A stretch of DNA of 64,000 nt from Sialis fuliginosa (GCA_961205875.1 OY540813.1:3753001-3817000), one strand, 5' to 3'; positions 1 to 11,417 are shown, counted from the stretch's first letter. A program made the numbers and translations. Notes: generated from the sequence alone by a model not told the origin.

Positions 1-19
1 TTCGTTTTTTGTTTTTCTT

Positions 20-309
20 AATTGATATTGCTTGGATATATGGTATTAAATGTCATTTTGACATTTGCATTTTAGATTTAGATTGAAATTTCCAAAAAAT
101 TAAAAACTATGAAAAAATAATCAGGTGCGTTTTAAGAAAAATTTCGAACTAATATTTTTTAGTAAAATTGTATAAAAATTAAATGGTTAACCAATTCCAG
201 GCAATTTATATAAACACTATCGGTTTTTATTTAAATTATTGAATAATTAACTACCTTTGGTGAATTTAGCACGAGGAAGCACTGTGCATTTACTTGGCAG
301 ATGTTTTTT
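20..309 (-). repeat. Interspersed repeat A (full-looking copy)
   Basis: Reverse-strand copy of a dispersed repeat whose readable core is 'CTGCCAAGTAAAT', then 'GCTTCCTCGTGCTAAATTCA' and 'GGTAGTTAATTATTGAA'. Other copies start near 6590, 13327 and 57165, with fragments near 8205 and 58285. I see no clear terminal inverted repeats or poly-A tail, so the class is unassigned. It abuts a MITE fragment at 310, suggesting one inserted beside or into the other. Confidence 0.6.
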
Positions 310-373
310 AGTTGCAAGCTTGTTTCACTTTTACCCCATTTTTTTGGTGTTTCATATTTACCCCGTTCGATCC
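310..373 (-). mobile_element. End fragment of a GGGTCGARCGGGGTAAA MITE
   Basis: This stretch is the reverse complement, with few differences, of the left end of the complete element at 41687-42257 (shared words GGGGTAAATATGAAACACC and GGGGTAAAAGTGAAACAAGC). Only about 64 bp remain; the rest is replaced by repeat A. Confidence 0.7.
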
Positions 374-939
374 TATGTATAAAACGCGGACTTGCTATAC
401 TAATCTAATAAAGAACGAAGAAAGGTGTGATATTCAAAGATACCTGCGTTGCGGGTGATTTTAAATATGAAATAAGTTCGCGTATGTGACACTTGCGCTT
501 CAATAATGTGTCGCATGCGTGCGGCATTGAACCGAATTAAATTATGAACGTTTGTGTTCACTTTTCACACACAGCACATGTGTATATATGTTTGTTGCTG
601 TTTTGTATTCATGCATTCGCTTTATTTCCACCGTACGTAATGCAATAACTCTACACTCATAACATCTTATTCACATCAAGTAGGTATATTGTGTGTGCTG
701 GAGGTCTACATGGACCAGGGCTGGTTTCAAGAACAAGTGCAGCCGAAATGTTTTTAAATTCAAATCGAACTCATTGTTAGCAAAAATATAGTCATTTTTA
801 GTTAACTCTGTACACTGAAAAGCAGAGGTTATTTTAAGAAATTTTTTAACTGCAAATACTTTTTCTTTTGTATATTTCTCTCTTACAAATTATAGTGACC
901 TTTTTTTGCTCTACATTACCGATGTAAACTGACTTGTAC
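374..939. other. No gene seen; mixed AT-rich and unique sequence
   Basis: A patch of higher GC at about 440-560 and another at 690-760 look single-copy. The frame through 648-780 is open for about 43 codons on the plus strand but has no ATG near its start and no convincing splice sites. The block around 820-900 resembles part of the short MITE at 39112-39311. I assign no function. Confidence 0.4.
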
Positions 940-1682
940 ACATGAGCTATTCATCCATATTTCTCTTATACATATACTCATTGCTATTTCCTGCATATGC
1001 ATACTCTGCATAGCGTTTCATCTTGAAAACCCTTTGTATTTTAAAACGTTTCGAAATCATTCTAATTCACTAGCTCGCTAAAGATGTTCCACTTCAAAAA
1101 TATTAAGTTTTTCAAAATTTATATTTTTTATGTACCTAACTTTTAAACCAACCCTGTTCATGTAAGTTCGTAGGTGTTTTATATAAGAAATGTGTAGAAT
1201 AATGTACATTATATAACGTTATTTACATACAAAAATGTATGGAAACTAACATACATACATGCATATATGTATGTATGTTAACATTGTGTAGGTGGTAGTT
1301 ATTTACAATATTATTTAGTATATATGAATATAAATTATAATATAAAGCAAAATCAAATCTCAAATTTTAAATACGTTCAATTTTCAAACAAAAACATTTT
1401 TTCTGATTTTAAAAATGATCACAGCTTCCCCCTTTCTTTCGGATATGGCAAGATTGGCAAGAAAGTAAAAATACTGTTTATACGTTAATTGTTGAAAAAA
1501 GTGGTTTTCAGTAAACAAAATAGTGAATTTAATTTTTGATTTATTTACACGTAAATTGTAAATAGTACTTTTTTTTATTTCATTTTTCAAAAAAAATCTA
1601 GTGAATATTTTGTTATATCTACGTATTTTCAAATAAAAGTAATAAGTACACATTGCGATATACTACTTGATCTATGTTTTTT
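940..1682. repeat. Interspersed repeat B, copy 1
   Basis: Two blocks recur in the same order further on: 940-1100 (word 'TTCACTAGCTCGCTAAA') matches about 8075-8185, and 1408-1682 ('ATCACAGCTTCCCCCTTT' to 'ACTTGATCTATGTTTTTT') matches about 8676-8974. The second block is roughly 85-90% alike by eye. Order and spacing suggest one larger old element present twice in direct orientation. No TIRs, RT or transposase reading frame is visible. Confidence 0.6.
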
Positions 1683-1841
1683 CATTAATATGGAAGAATT
1701 AAAAAATTATCTCCCATTTTAAAAATACTGAACCAAATAGTCATATTTCTTTAAAAATTGAGTGATTATTCTGAAATATTTTTTTAATATTATTTTTTAT
1801 CTAGTACTACTGTCATACAAACATACATACAACAACAAGTA

Positions 1842-2044
1842 AAATGTTTCAATACCAACGTCATCGGCCATAAATATTTCCTCGAGCAATACTATGATGC
1901 GTGAACTCATACCATATTTAAAGTCCGCATCGAAGACGGCTATGACACCACGCTGTCTATGTATTATTAAACATGCACCATACTTTATTATTGCAGCTTG
2001 GATTTATTTGCTAGTCAGTATCCTGCGGCAGGACTGCAGAGCAT
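1842..2044 (-). pseudogene. Coding-like segment, unidentified; possible exon remnant
   Basis: The stretch stands out from its surroundings by higher GC and by long open frames on both strands. The minus-strand frame reads, in part, RGVIAVFDADFKYGMSS, then RIIVLLEEIFMADDVGIET, which looks like real protein. It is closed upstream by a TAA near 2007, and the strongest acceptor-like site (pyrimidine tract ending CTGCAG, near 2030-2040) lies outside that stop, so a clean exon cannot be drawn. The plus strand is also open, with an ATG at 1892 giving about 50 codons. I do not recognise the family. It may be a decayed exon, a transposon gene fragment or chance. Confidence 0.35.
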
Positions 2045-2508
2045 AATGGCGAGTGAGAGAGAGGGAAATGGTTTGATTTAAGAACGGTTTACTTGGGAAA
2101 GATTGGACGTGATGCTATTCGAAAATTCATGCATGGTTTTCTTGACGTGGGGATGTTTAACCTATAGATCATGTAACTTTTATTTAGGTCAAGATGGTTG
2201 ATTATCTATACGTAATATTTATTTTGGTTGGCCTTTGACATTCGAAAACTAGATCAAAATGTGACGTTTATGGTTTATTAAAAGAAAATATAGCTCTCGA
2301 TTTTTTACGTGTGCGAAATCAATATAAGAAAATATTATATCATAAAGAAAAATATATGTGTATAGATTTTTATTTAAATGTATAATTTTCAAATTTAAAT
2401 TTTTATGTTAAATTAGTCTACTCAATACCTATTTCAAAATGTTGAGATAGACACAAGTATTTTTTGAAAAAATAATCAAAATATATAATAAATAATAAAA
2501 AATTAATT
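2045..2508. other. No feature recognised
   Basis: AT-rich sequence without open frames, repeats shared with the rest of the window or recognisable signals. Confidence 0.5.
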
Positions 2509-2585
2509 GTCTGAACGTCAAATTTATAAAATAAAAAGTATTCGCAAGCTTTCGATTCACAGAATCATCGTCAGGCTTTCAGAAA
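2509..2585 (+). repeat. Interspersed repeat C, copy 1
   Basis: About 75 bp match 50098-50170 in the same orientation (shared word AAGCTTTCGATTCACAGAAT followed by CATCGTCAGGCT). Flanks differ, so this is a dispersed repeat fragment; class unknown. Confidence 0.65.
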
Positions 2586-2729
2586 TAAAAAAATATGAGA
2601 CCAATGTTGTAATCTCAAATATATATATTCTATATAATTTTATGTAAAAAAATATAGGTATCGACAGAAAAAAAAATTATTTAACAAAAATAGTTAATTC
2701 CTTGTTTCAAATACATATATCAAAAACAA

Positions 2730-2875
2730 TAATATAAAAATGCGAAAATGTGACAGTCTCTCTGTCTGTTTGTTACCTTTTCAATTTGTCAGGGAGATAG
2801 CTTGCATTCTGAGGAAGAACAGGCTATTTTGTATCCCGAAAAATTTATTAGATAAAAAAGGCGTGTGACATTTTT
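2730..2875 (+). repeat. Lepidopteran-type dispersed repeat (TGCGAAA...TCTGTCTGTTTGTTA)
   Basis: Carries the order of words typical of a very common moth/butterfly repeat: AAATGCGAAA, a TCTGTCTG run, then 'GGGAGATAGCTTGCATTCTG' and 'GGCTATTTTGTATCCC'. Related copies lie near 28265, 28985, 24250, 24480 and 63690. The lineage association is from memory. Confidence 0.6.
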
Positions 2876-3939
2876 ATGTGTAATAGGTTACCTATACTTT
2901 TTTGGCGTAGACATCTAGCGTGTAAATGCGAAACTAAAAATCTGTTTTATTGACTATATTATAACAGAAATCTGATTAGAATATAATCTTAATCCAACTA
3001 TATAATTTTTTCTCTTTAAAATAATAAATCGGAACAAAACGATAAATTCTATGTTTAAAAAATATTTTACACTTTTTTATACATTTAAAAACTTTTGTTT
3101 TTTATACAAAAATAAATAGAAAAAATATTTTTTAGAAAAAAAAATTCACACTGAAGCAAGACAGGTTTATTTTTTTACAAGACGAGATGGTTTAAATTTT
3201 AACGAGACGAGTCTACCAGTCTCGTGTATATCCCTTAAAATAACAAATATTTATTATCTTCTGATCACAAACATAAATTGATATTAATGAAAACGGTTGT
3301 TATTTGAAATGAAATAAATACAAATATTCAGTACACATAATGTTCGATAAGTTTGGATTATTATTATTCCATTGCTGTACGCTGAATATGGTCGTCTGCA
3401 TTTAAAAATTTATCTGTAGTTCCTGAGGATTTCCGGAACACATAAAGAATTCCATTTTCAAAGGAAGTACTAAAATTGCATCTTATGTATGTATGTATGT
3501 AACTATAAAAGTATGTCACAAATATGATTATAGTGAAATCTAATGGCAAATAAAAGCAATGTGGCTTTTTAATTGCTGTAACAGTCCTAGTTATAGATTT
3601 TAATGTGGCTATTATTTTTTGATCTATATTGAGAAAGTGACGATAATTCTGATGAAAAAATATAAAAAATATTGTTACTTTCAGATTTTCTAACTAATTT
3701 TCATTGTGTTTTTTTAAGTAGGTATTCTTTTTTCGTGATTTTTCAGAAACTTTTTTACGCAATTTTCAGCCTATTTTAATTGTTAATTTGGTTTAATGCA
3801 GTCATAAAAAAATGGAACGTATAACCTTAATTGTAGAATGTAAGCAATTTCTTTTTTTAAGCGATTTTTCATACAAAATTTGCTGTGGAACGTATCAACC
3901 GCGTAAAAAGAGACCCTAATGTACTATTATTGAATAGAC
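2876..3939. other. No gene seen; AT-rich
   Basis: Contains short TATG repeats at 3485-3500 and a segment at 3165-3235 ('GACGAGATGG...GACGAGTCTACCAGTCTCG') echoed near 5700-5775 and 28540-28600, so probably an old dispersed repeat. Nothing else recognised. Confidence 0.45.
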
Positions 3940-4594
3940 CGGTGCACTATGGGCCAGGAGACCCTGTTCTGTGGCCAAAAGTCTACTTTCGAATTTGAGA
4001 AAACGAATTAGACCACTGAATTCAGCATTAATTGAAGTAGTTATGATGGCAATTACATGTTGATTAATCAATTCCTGTTCAAATGACAGGGGTGCAAAGT
4101 TGAAAAATGTATAAAAAAAAGTTATTTTACTGTCGCTTGTAAAATGTAATATTTATTGTAAAGTCATAAATTCCAAGCCGTATATTTGGATTATTTCATT
4201 TGTGGAAGTTCAAAAATAATTTTAAATGTCACATGAATGCGTTATTTTCAGTTTTACTGAAGTAAAACCACATTTTTAGTATAAAAAAACAAGATTTTTC
4301 AGCAAAGCACCTGCTGCCGATTGCGTATACCGAAAGATACCGCCTTGTATTAAGTAATGAGACTCACAAATGTCTTCTCTAGGATGTGCACCTTAGCCTA
4401 GATCTGCCCCTTTTTGCCCGTTTTCATTTGCTTGACTGTGAAACTCTTCTAAACGTACATGAATGATATGTACGTACATATTTATTTCACATCGTATAAA
4501 CGAATATAGTACCTACTACGAGTGTACAAACTTTCTCTGGACCGTGAAATTTGAGGGGTGTCTTCCTTTTATGATCTAAGCACCCATTAAGAAA

Positions 4595-5160
4595 ATACTT
4601 TTCTAAATTCAACCCCTGCGGGGGTAAAAAGGGGTGTAAAATTTTGTATGGGAAAATATTTTTTGTTTGGATTTACTTGAAACTTAAAATGAATACTATA
4701 CAAATAATGAAACTAGTATTTAAGTATTTCCCAAAATTAAACTCCTAAGGGGTGCAAGGGGGTGGAAAAGATTATATGACGAAAAAAAAATTGTTAGTAT
4801 TCACTCAAATGAAACATTGCATTGTACAAGACAAATAGCATTTTTGAAAATTCAACCCCTAAGAGATGGGAGGAGGGGAGGGGGGGTTATTGGTGTTTAA
4901 TTTTTAAAATTTTGATATATACGTACTTTTTGCGATATTAAGGTAAATTCGGAGAAAATATAATAATATTCAATTAAAATAAAAATTTCAACATTCAACC
5001 CCTAATAGCGTAAGAGGTGGACGAGGGTGGGTTTTTGATATGTTTATCTGCATAGTTGCTTTAGTTATACAGGTGAATTTGGACAAAACAGTCTTCAATA
5101 AAAATAAAAAATCGACACTCAACCCCTAATGGCCGGGGTAGTCAGGGGGTGAGTTTATGC
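4595..5160 (+). repeat. Degenerate tandem units inside the Transib element
   Basis: Five diverged units of about 120-140 bp, each opening with a version of 'CAACCCCTAANGG' followed by a G-rich stretch (near 4610, 4737, 4852, 4995 and 5120) and an AT-rich remainder. The 'AACCCCTAAGGGGTG' pattern also appears weakly near 48640. Probably internal expansion within the element. Confidence 0.6.
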
Positions 5161-5264
5161 AATTTTTAATTTCATTCATAGTGTTAGAGCGAAACTTTGT
5201 TGTGGATTGTTGTAAGGAGATTACTTGTATTTAGATTGTTATTTGTTTACACCGCGTGCTTATA

Positions 5265-5545
5265 AAATGAATTTTATTTAAATTGGATAACTTTTGAAAT
5301 ATATTGGTCGCCATATTGGATCCGCCATTTTGAATTTTTGAATTTTTATTAAAAATTTGAAATGAGTGTCCCAATAGAACCTTATGAAATGAATTTTATT
5401 TAAATCGGATAACTTTTGAAATATATTAGTCGCCATATTAGTTCCGCCATTTTGAATTTTTGAATTTTTATTAAAAATTTGAAATCAGCGTCCCAGAAAA
5501 CACTTATAAAATGAATTTTAATTAAATCGGATAACTGCTGGACTT
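5265..5545 (+). repeat. Tandem repeat, about 112-bp unit, 2.4 copies
   Basis: The block 'ATGAATTTTATTTAAATYGG ATAACTTTTGAAATATATT' with 'GTCGCCATATT' and 'CCGCCATTTTGAATTTTTG' occurs twice and starts a third time before the right TIR of the Transib element. The units are close to identical, so this expansion is younger than the degenerate units to its left. Confidence 0.8.
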
Positions 5546-5584
5546 TTGGCCATAGAACAGGGTCTCCTGGCCCATAGTGCGGTG

Positions 5585-6589
5585 GTGTGATTTTTTTTAT
5601 AAAATGATAAAAAAATATTTTCTATTTATTCTTATGCTAGTATAGACAAAGAAAATTTGAAATATTTTATAAGATAAATATCAGAAAATATTTTTTTACG
5701 AATTATTGATAATCTTCGAGACTCTCGACGAAACTTAAATAAAGTTAATATCGTATCGGTCTCGTCTCGTCCAAATTCAATTATTTACTAACACATCATC
5801 AAAAACAATATTGAAAATACATAAATCTATTACTCCCTATATTAATTCTAAATTTATCACATTTATTTTTTTGTTTTGTACAAAAAAATAACAAAACATC
5901 CGGTTGGTGTTTTTTATCACGTTTTAACCGATAAAAGCACACATATACACATTTCCAAACACATTTTCTGCATAGCACAAACATTATCAGTAAATCCAGG
6001 TAATATGACAATGTGCTATCAAATACAGACCATTGTTGAACGGGATAAATATCTCTATTTCATCCCGAGATAGCAATAAAATGTAAGAAATATTTTACGC
6101 AACAGCTCGTTGCAATACGTTTTGTTTATTTTCCCAGCACTCCCCCACTTACACAAGGCCGAGTAAAAAGCTATCGACTCTTTTATAGCTTATCTGTTTT
6201 TTCTCTCTACGTAACTGTAAATCTTTGTATATATATTGAACGCTTCTTATATATAATACACCGAGAAAATAAAAACGTTGAGAATAGAAGACGATGTTTC
6301 TTCTCCTATATTTCTCCTTTTGAATGCCCCGTTGCAAATTGACAGCTTTGTTTTGTGCTCTATGACTGGTTTTTGTTATTTTGTTTCTCGGTTGTTTATG
6401 CTCTACCAGTTATACTGATGCATATACATATACTCTAATAGTTATATTTGTATTCTCGTTATATCGTTTTACAGATTAATTAGCTTTTATGTTGGTACCA
6501 ATGTAAACTGTTTCTCTACAATTTATTGCTATTATACTTGCACATTCTATTGTATTTTAATTTCATTCTTGTTGTGAGATACATAAGTA
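5585..6589. other. No gene seen
   Basis: AT-rich with short overlapping open frames on both strands around 5800-6340 and no coding signature. 5700-5775 has the 'GGTCTCGTCTCG' motif also met near 3200 and 28580. No other structure recognised. Confidence 0.45.
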
Positions 6590-6775
6590 AAAACAACATC
6601 TGCCAAGTAAATTCACAGTGCTTCCTCGTGCTAAATTCACCAAAGGTAGTTAATTATTGAATTTTTATGTGTTCAGATAACTATTTAATTTTTATACAAT
6701 TTTACTAAAAAAATATTAGTTCGAAATTTTTTTTAAGATGTACCTGATTATTATTATTTTTTAATTTAAAAATGT
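6590..6775 (+). repeat. Interspersed repeat A, copy
   Basis: Plus-strand copy of the repeat at 20-309, starting 'CATCTGCCAAGTAAATTCAC' and running through 'TAGTTCGAAATTTTTTTTAA'. It is in inverted orientation to the first copy, and ends against a fragment of the AGGTACTGGCACCAG family. Confidence 0.7.
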
Positions 6776-6812
6776 CAACACTAGGGTATTGTTCAAGACT
6801 GGTGCCAGTAAC
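6776..6812 (+). mobile_element. Terminal scrap of the AGGTACTGGCACCAG MITE family
   Basis: About 36 bp ending 'CAAGACTGGTGCCAGTAACT' match the right end of complete copies such as 54320-54810. Everything upstream is missing, so repeat A probably replaced or invaded it. Confidence 0.6.
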
Positions 6813-7084
6813 TTATTTTTAAATGCCTTTTTAGAGCCTAATATTAACTCACCAGTCTTATCATCTTAAATTAGTTGCGCCTTTTTCTCTAACATATGTT
6901 TCTATTTTACTTAAATCTGGAGAAGAAAGCCTAGGGTTTTCATGTGACTGCATTGTAATTTCTAGGTTGAGATTTTTCTTATGATGTTGTATAATATTCG
7001 GTTCTCCAAAATTAATTGCCACCTTTTTTGACACTTGTTAAATTTGACATATTCGAGAAAATTGTGGTTGCCAAAAAAGGAAAT

Positions 7085-7265
7085 GATATACATAGTATAA
7101 AACAAAGTCCCTCGCCGCATCTGTCTGTCTGTCTGTGCACGATATTCTCATGAACTACTGAACAGATTTTATTTCGAGTTTCACTTTTACTTTACTTTTA
7201 CATTTATATTTACTAGTGATTAATTAGTATCTTACAACCTTCTTTGTTTTTCTATCCGGAGGAGG
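7085..7265 (+). repeat. Lepidopteran-type repeat with TCTG microsatellite
   Basis: Opens 'AAAACAAAGTCCCTCGCCGC' then (TCTG)n and 'CATGAACTACTGAACAGATT', a common insect dispersed-repeat signature. 7190-7265 is also the inverse of about 13720-13790. Confidence 0.55.
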
Positions 7266-8029
7266 GGGTCCCTGAAAAATAATTCTTCAGTTTATGAACC
7301 GCTGCTCTACTATTACTAAATCTATGCAAATTTAATAAAATCTATTTGTATAATTACACATAAAATAGCTAATATAGTAGTAAATACAAATGCGATAAAT
7401 TACAACAATAAATGAATAAAATATCTGTATTTCTCGTCCAACAAAAACATGTTTCTCTCTTTCTTTTCAGGGACCGTGACGATGGCGTCATGCGGTAGCA
7501 GAGTTTTGATTCATTGTTGCTAAACTACACACATGATAATACAAATAAAGCCGTAACTTTCCCCCGACGAAGAAAAAAGATTTACTGTTGTAATTCTTGT
7601 GAGCAGACCATTCATTAAACGTCAATTGAAGTGTCCACGCCGGCTTTGACGGAGTTCGAACACCCTACCCGTCGGTCTATTGATCTCAAGCCTCCAGGGA
7701 CGACTTCTGTACAGAACGGAAAAAAAACTACTCGTGTCACAAATCGGACTTATCGTTACATTTCTTTAACCTTCTTTTACAGATTTATTCTGTGATTGTT
7801 ATTCAATGTGTAAGCAAAATTATACATGATATTTTGTAAATTTTTTTTAAATGTTAGTTTATATAAAGAACAAAAATTTATCTTGATTTTTATTAAATTT
7901 AAATCTACATCGTGAGTTTCGGCCGGAATTCCGGTACACCTCTAATTTTGTTCTTTTGTTTTATAATATTATGGTCAAGAAATGAGATATAAAATAAATT
8001 TAAAGAGCACACGGTTGAAGTGGAACTTC
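7266..8029. other. No confident gene; one acceptor-like site and a unique GC patch
   Basis: A strong acceptor-like run (CTCTCTTTCTTTTCAG) ends at 7470 and is followed by GGACCGTGACGATGGCGTCA. The ATG there opens only 13 codons, so any exon would be untranslated or spurious. 7600-7720 is unusually GC-rich and looks single-copy. No function can be given. Confidence 0.35.
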
Positions 8030-8974
8030 TTTTTTTATTAACCATGCGAATTAATATAAACTTTATACAAAAGCTGCACTCGTTCATCTTTCTCTTATAC
8101 ATCTAATCATCGCTCTCTCACGGATGTGTATTTTGAAACGTGTTGAGGTTATTCCAATTCATTAGCTCGCTAAAAAAGTTTCAGTAAAAAAAAAATGAAA
8201 AACAATTTTCAAGTGATTGCATAGTGCTTCCTTGTTTAATAAGAGAAGTTTATTTTTATATAATTTTATTAGGAAATATTACTTAATAAAATATTTTTTA
8301 ATACGTGCCTGATTATTATTTTCCTGTATTTATTTGAATTGTTTTTTTTTTTTAGTTTTTCGCCAATAATCTAAATTTAAAATTGTCGAATGTTTGAATT
8401 TTAGAAAGCAATGACATGTTTACATATAGAAAATTGAATGCTCTATTAAAACTTTTCTATAAAATTTTCACGTAATATTCTTGAAATATCTTGAAAAAAA
8501 ATAACAATTTTAGAATACCACCCTTCTCCCTACACATGAAATTGATTGATTTTTGAATTTTATAGGACCTTCTACTAGTCAGACCTAACTAAAAAAAAAT
8601 TAGGGGATAGCCAAACACACGTACAGACAGACACGAGACAAAAAAAGTTTTCTTTGACCTGAAACGTATACTTTAAAAAATTATCACAGCTTCCCCCTTT
8701 CCTTCGGATATGGTAAGATTGGCAAGGAAACAAAAATACTGTTTATTTATACGTTAATTGTTGAAAAAAATGATTTTCAATACTTAAACAAAATAATTAA
8801 TTTAATTTTTGGTTTATTTACGGGAAAATTGTAGAACTTTTTTTGTTTTTCTTCGTGTAGGTGTGTTTACAAAACAAAACAAAAAATCTAGTGAATATTT
8901 TGTTATATCTACGTATTTTCAAATAAATGTATATTTCGATATACCTACTACTTGATCTATGTTTTTTATTTAAA
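8030..8974. repeat. Interspersed repeat B, copy 2, with a repeat A fragment inside
   Basis: 8075-8185 and 8676-8974 correspond to 940-1100 and 1408-1682 in the same order. Between them, 8205-8345 resembles a diverged piece of repeat A (GCATAGTGCTTCCT...). The second copy is therefore longer and was invaded. Confidence 0.55.
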
Positions 8975-9540
8975 TTTCGAACAGGTATAATAACTACACG
9001 AAGTAGAATTGTTGCTCCAATTTTTCCAATTTTCCACCCGTCGTTTTCATAAAGGTATAACGGGGGAAAAGACATCACGGAAATCTGCCGGAAAAATTAT
9101 ATGCATTTGAATTGCAAATATTTTTTTATACATAATCTGATTGAAATAGTTTTCAGTTATTGAATCTGTGTGACTGCAGAGTGCTTTTCTTTATCTCTTT
9201 TTTAGTTTAAAAGATTTAATAAAATTCAACGAAACTTCCATAACTTAAAATTCGGTTTTTATATTTTTGTTTTGAAATTTCGATTAATTTTTTATTTATT
9301 GTTTTCAATTTTTACATTTGAAAATAAATTAAATCTGTCAATTCAACTTTTAGATGTATATTGCAAATGTGCATCCATTAATATTATTTTTACCGGAAAC
9401 TGTGGCCATTGGTCATTTCATTACAAAAAAGAAACAAGAAAAATATTGAGTAATGTATGCTAGTTACTATTACAAATACAATTCCGGAAATCTCTCTCTT
9501 TGATATTCTATTATACATTTACAGCATTTGAATACATCCA
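8975..9540. other. No gene seen
   Basis: AT-rich. A 63-codon open frame at 9272-9463 (plus) is low-complexity and without recognisable domains, so I do not call it a gene. Confidence 0.45.
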
Positions 9541-9625
9541 CCAAGTGACGTCAATTCCTGCGCGGCCGCTGATTGGTCAAGGAGATGATGAGACTACCTT
9601 ATCTTTATATACCTTGAGCCAAAAT
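9541..9625 (+). promoter_or_regulatory. Promoter-like cluster: CRE, inverted CCAAT and TATA
   Basis: Within 80 bp the plus strand has TGACGTCA (perfect CRE palindrome), GCGCGGCCGC, GATTGGTCA (inverted CCAAT box) and CTTTATATACC (TATA-like), in the order expected upstream of a start site. No open frame or splice donor follows that I can support, so a non-coding transcript, an enhancer or coincidence are all open. Confidence 0.3.
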
Positions 9626-11417
9626 AACAAAAAAACACGTTGTTTTAATTTTGATATCTAATAAAATTATTTTAAAAAAACTTGGAGGAGGGGGTTGTCT
9701 AGTAGAAGTGTTTAGTAATACTTATACACTATTCTTAATTGTATTAAAATATCTTGAATAAATGTAGATTTAAAGTTATACGTATTAAGAAGCATAAATA
9801 ATTAGTATTATTAAGGTTACAAAGTTATTTTGCACATTTTATGTAAAACCGGAGCTGAAATTGAAATTAAGTCGTTCGTGTTATCATATGCAATCTCCAC
9901 GCTGCCATCTGAAGTTTTAATGATATTTTAAATCTTCCAACACAGAAGATAAGAAATATTTGACAATGATTAAATGGCCTATAAATGAATTCGCAAACTT
10001 TTCTCATGCATACAAAACGTGAGAACCAATTTGAACATTTTTAAGAATGTTGATATATATATATTTTTAGTGTTATAAATGAGTTTAAGATGTCTTCCAT
10101 TTTTGTTTTCAAGAAAACACATTTAGATGTGAGACTAGTTTTAAATGTTTTTCACTATTAAACTTGTTTGTGCTCGCGGAGGTGGCGCAATAAAAAGGAT
10201 GTTTAGAATGAAAAGGTTTTTTTTAGTTCAACTATAACTACAGTCGTTTGTTTTTCTAGCCCTTTGTAAAGAAAAAACAACACGAACAATCTATTTGCAT
10301 AAGGTCAGGAACGTAGATCTTTTTCTTACATTTATTTTTTGTTATAATTCTTATTTTTAAAACAATTTTATTCATTAAGACATATTATAAATTATTATAT
10401 TGTATGTTTAGTATATTATTTAAAAAAAGACGAATTAAACAGATGAATGCTTTACCTAAAATATAAAAAATATTATGAAATGTTTAAAAATAATTTTACG
10501 CATAATTACTCAACTAGAAATCAAGAAAATTTAGATTAAATACAAACAAAATTAACAAATTTGTATAACTACATAATAAAAATATATAATAAACTACCAT
10601 CTTTTATAAAAGAATTACCCTTAAAATTCAAATAAAACATTTTTTATAGCATAAGTGAATATAAGTTATAATTTGTAAAATTTAAAATGATTATTATTTT
10701 TAGTCAACATCTGTAAAAGATATAATAAAATAAATAAATATTGCAGTTCAAAATTTTTCGTAAAATAACCCTTCTAAATGAATCATAAAAAGTCGAGAAA
10801 ATCAAAAATGTATTTCAAAATTAAATAACACTAACAAAAAGTGGATTTAAAAACTATTTGTAAATTGTACAACTCAATTAAGCGCATATCACGATCATAA
10901 CAAGGAAGAAAACTCTATCGTGAAATAAAAAAAAACAAAAAAGAACACGCGCGTAATGCAGTCTATAGAAACCAAAACATTTTTCATCACGTAGCAAAAT
11001 GTTCAATTCCACGGCGTGACATCGCGTTGCAAATAAAACCAAAACCATTCCATCAATCGTATATATAGATTCGTAGACATCGGGAATTCGATCACGGCCG
11101 GAAATCGGTTTGAGTCCAGAAAGAAAAACGACGACGCCGTAGACATCTCGTTATTATTGGTCAGCCGAGCTAACAGGTCTGCCAACTGTCAGATATTTAA
11201 ACCGGATTTAAATATTGAAGCGAACGCGATCTGACTCGAAATCAGTATGTGTTCCAAATAAACTTACTTCAGGGAACAATGCAAATATGATAAAAGTTTT
11301 GTATTCATTATTTAAAATAATTTTTATATGTCACATGGTTAACTTACTAAATAAATTATTAGCAAACATTTTTCGGGGGATAGTTGTGATTCTACGTATT
11401 ATTTTTTTCTGTTTAAG
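9626..11417. other. No gene seen; long AT-rich stretch with a unique 3' part
   Basis: 9640-10850 is plain AT-rich sequence with no repeats shared elsewhere in the window. 10900-11230 has higher GC and looks single-copy; a 60-codon minus-strand frame there starts at a TTG and shows no domain. It may be a conserved non-coding island. Confidence 0.4.

Larger units (their letters stand above)
3945..5579. mobile_element. Non-autonomous Transib-superfamily DNA transposon
   Basis: Terminal inverted repeats of about 38 bp start CACTATGGGCCAGGAGACCC on the left and read the same, with one mismatch, inward from the right end. They are flanked by identical 5-bp CGGTG duplications at 3940-3944 and 5580-5584. 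Five-base duplications plus CACWATG ends are the hallmark of Transib transposons, relatives of RAG1. Each TIR carries heptamer CACTATG, a 23-bp spacer and CCAAAAGTC, laid out like a V(D)J recombination signal. At 1635 bp with no long reading frame it cannot encode a transposase, so it is a passenger element. Its interior is filled with repeats. Confidence 0.85.
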
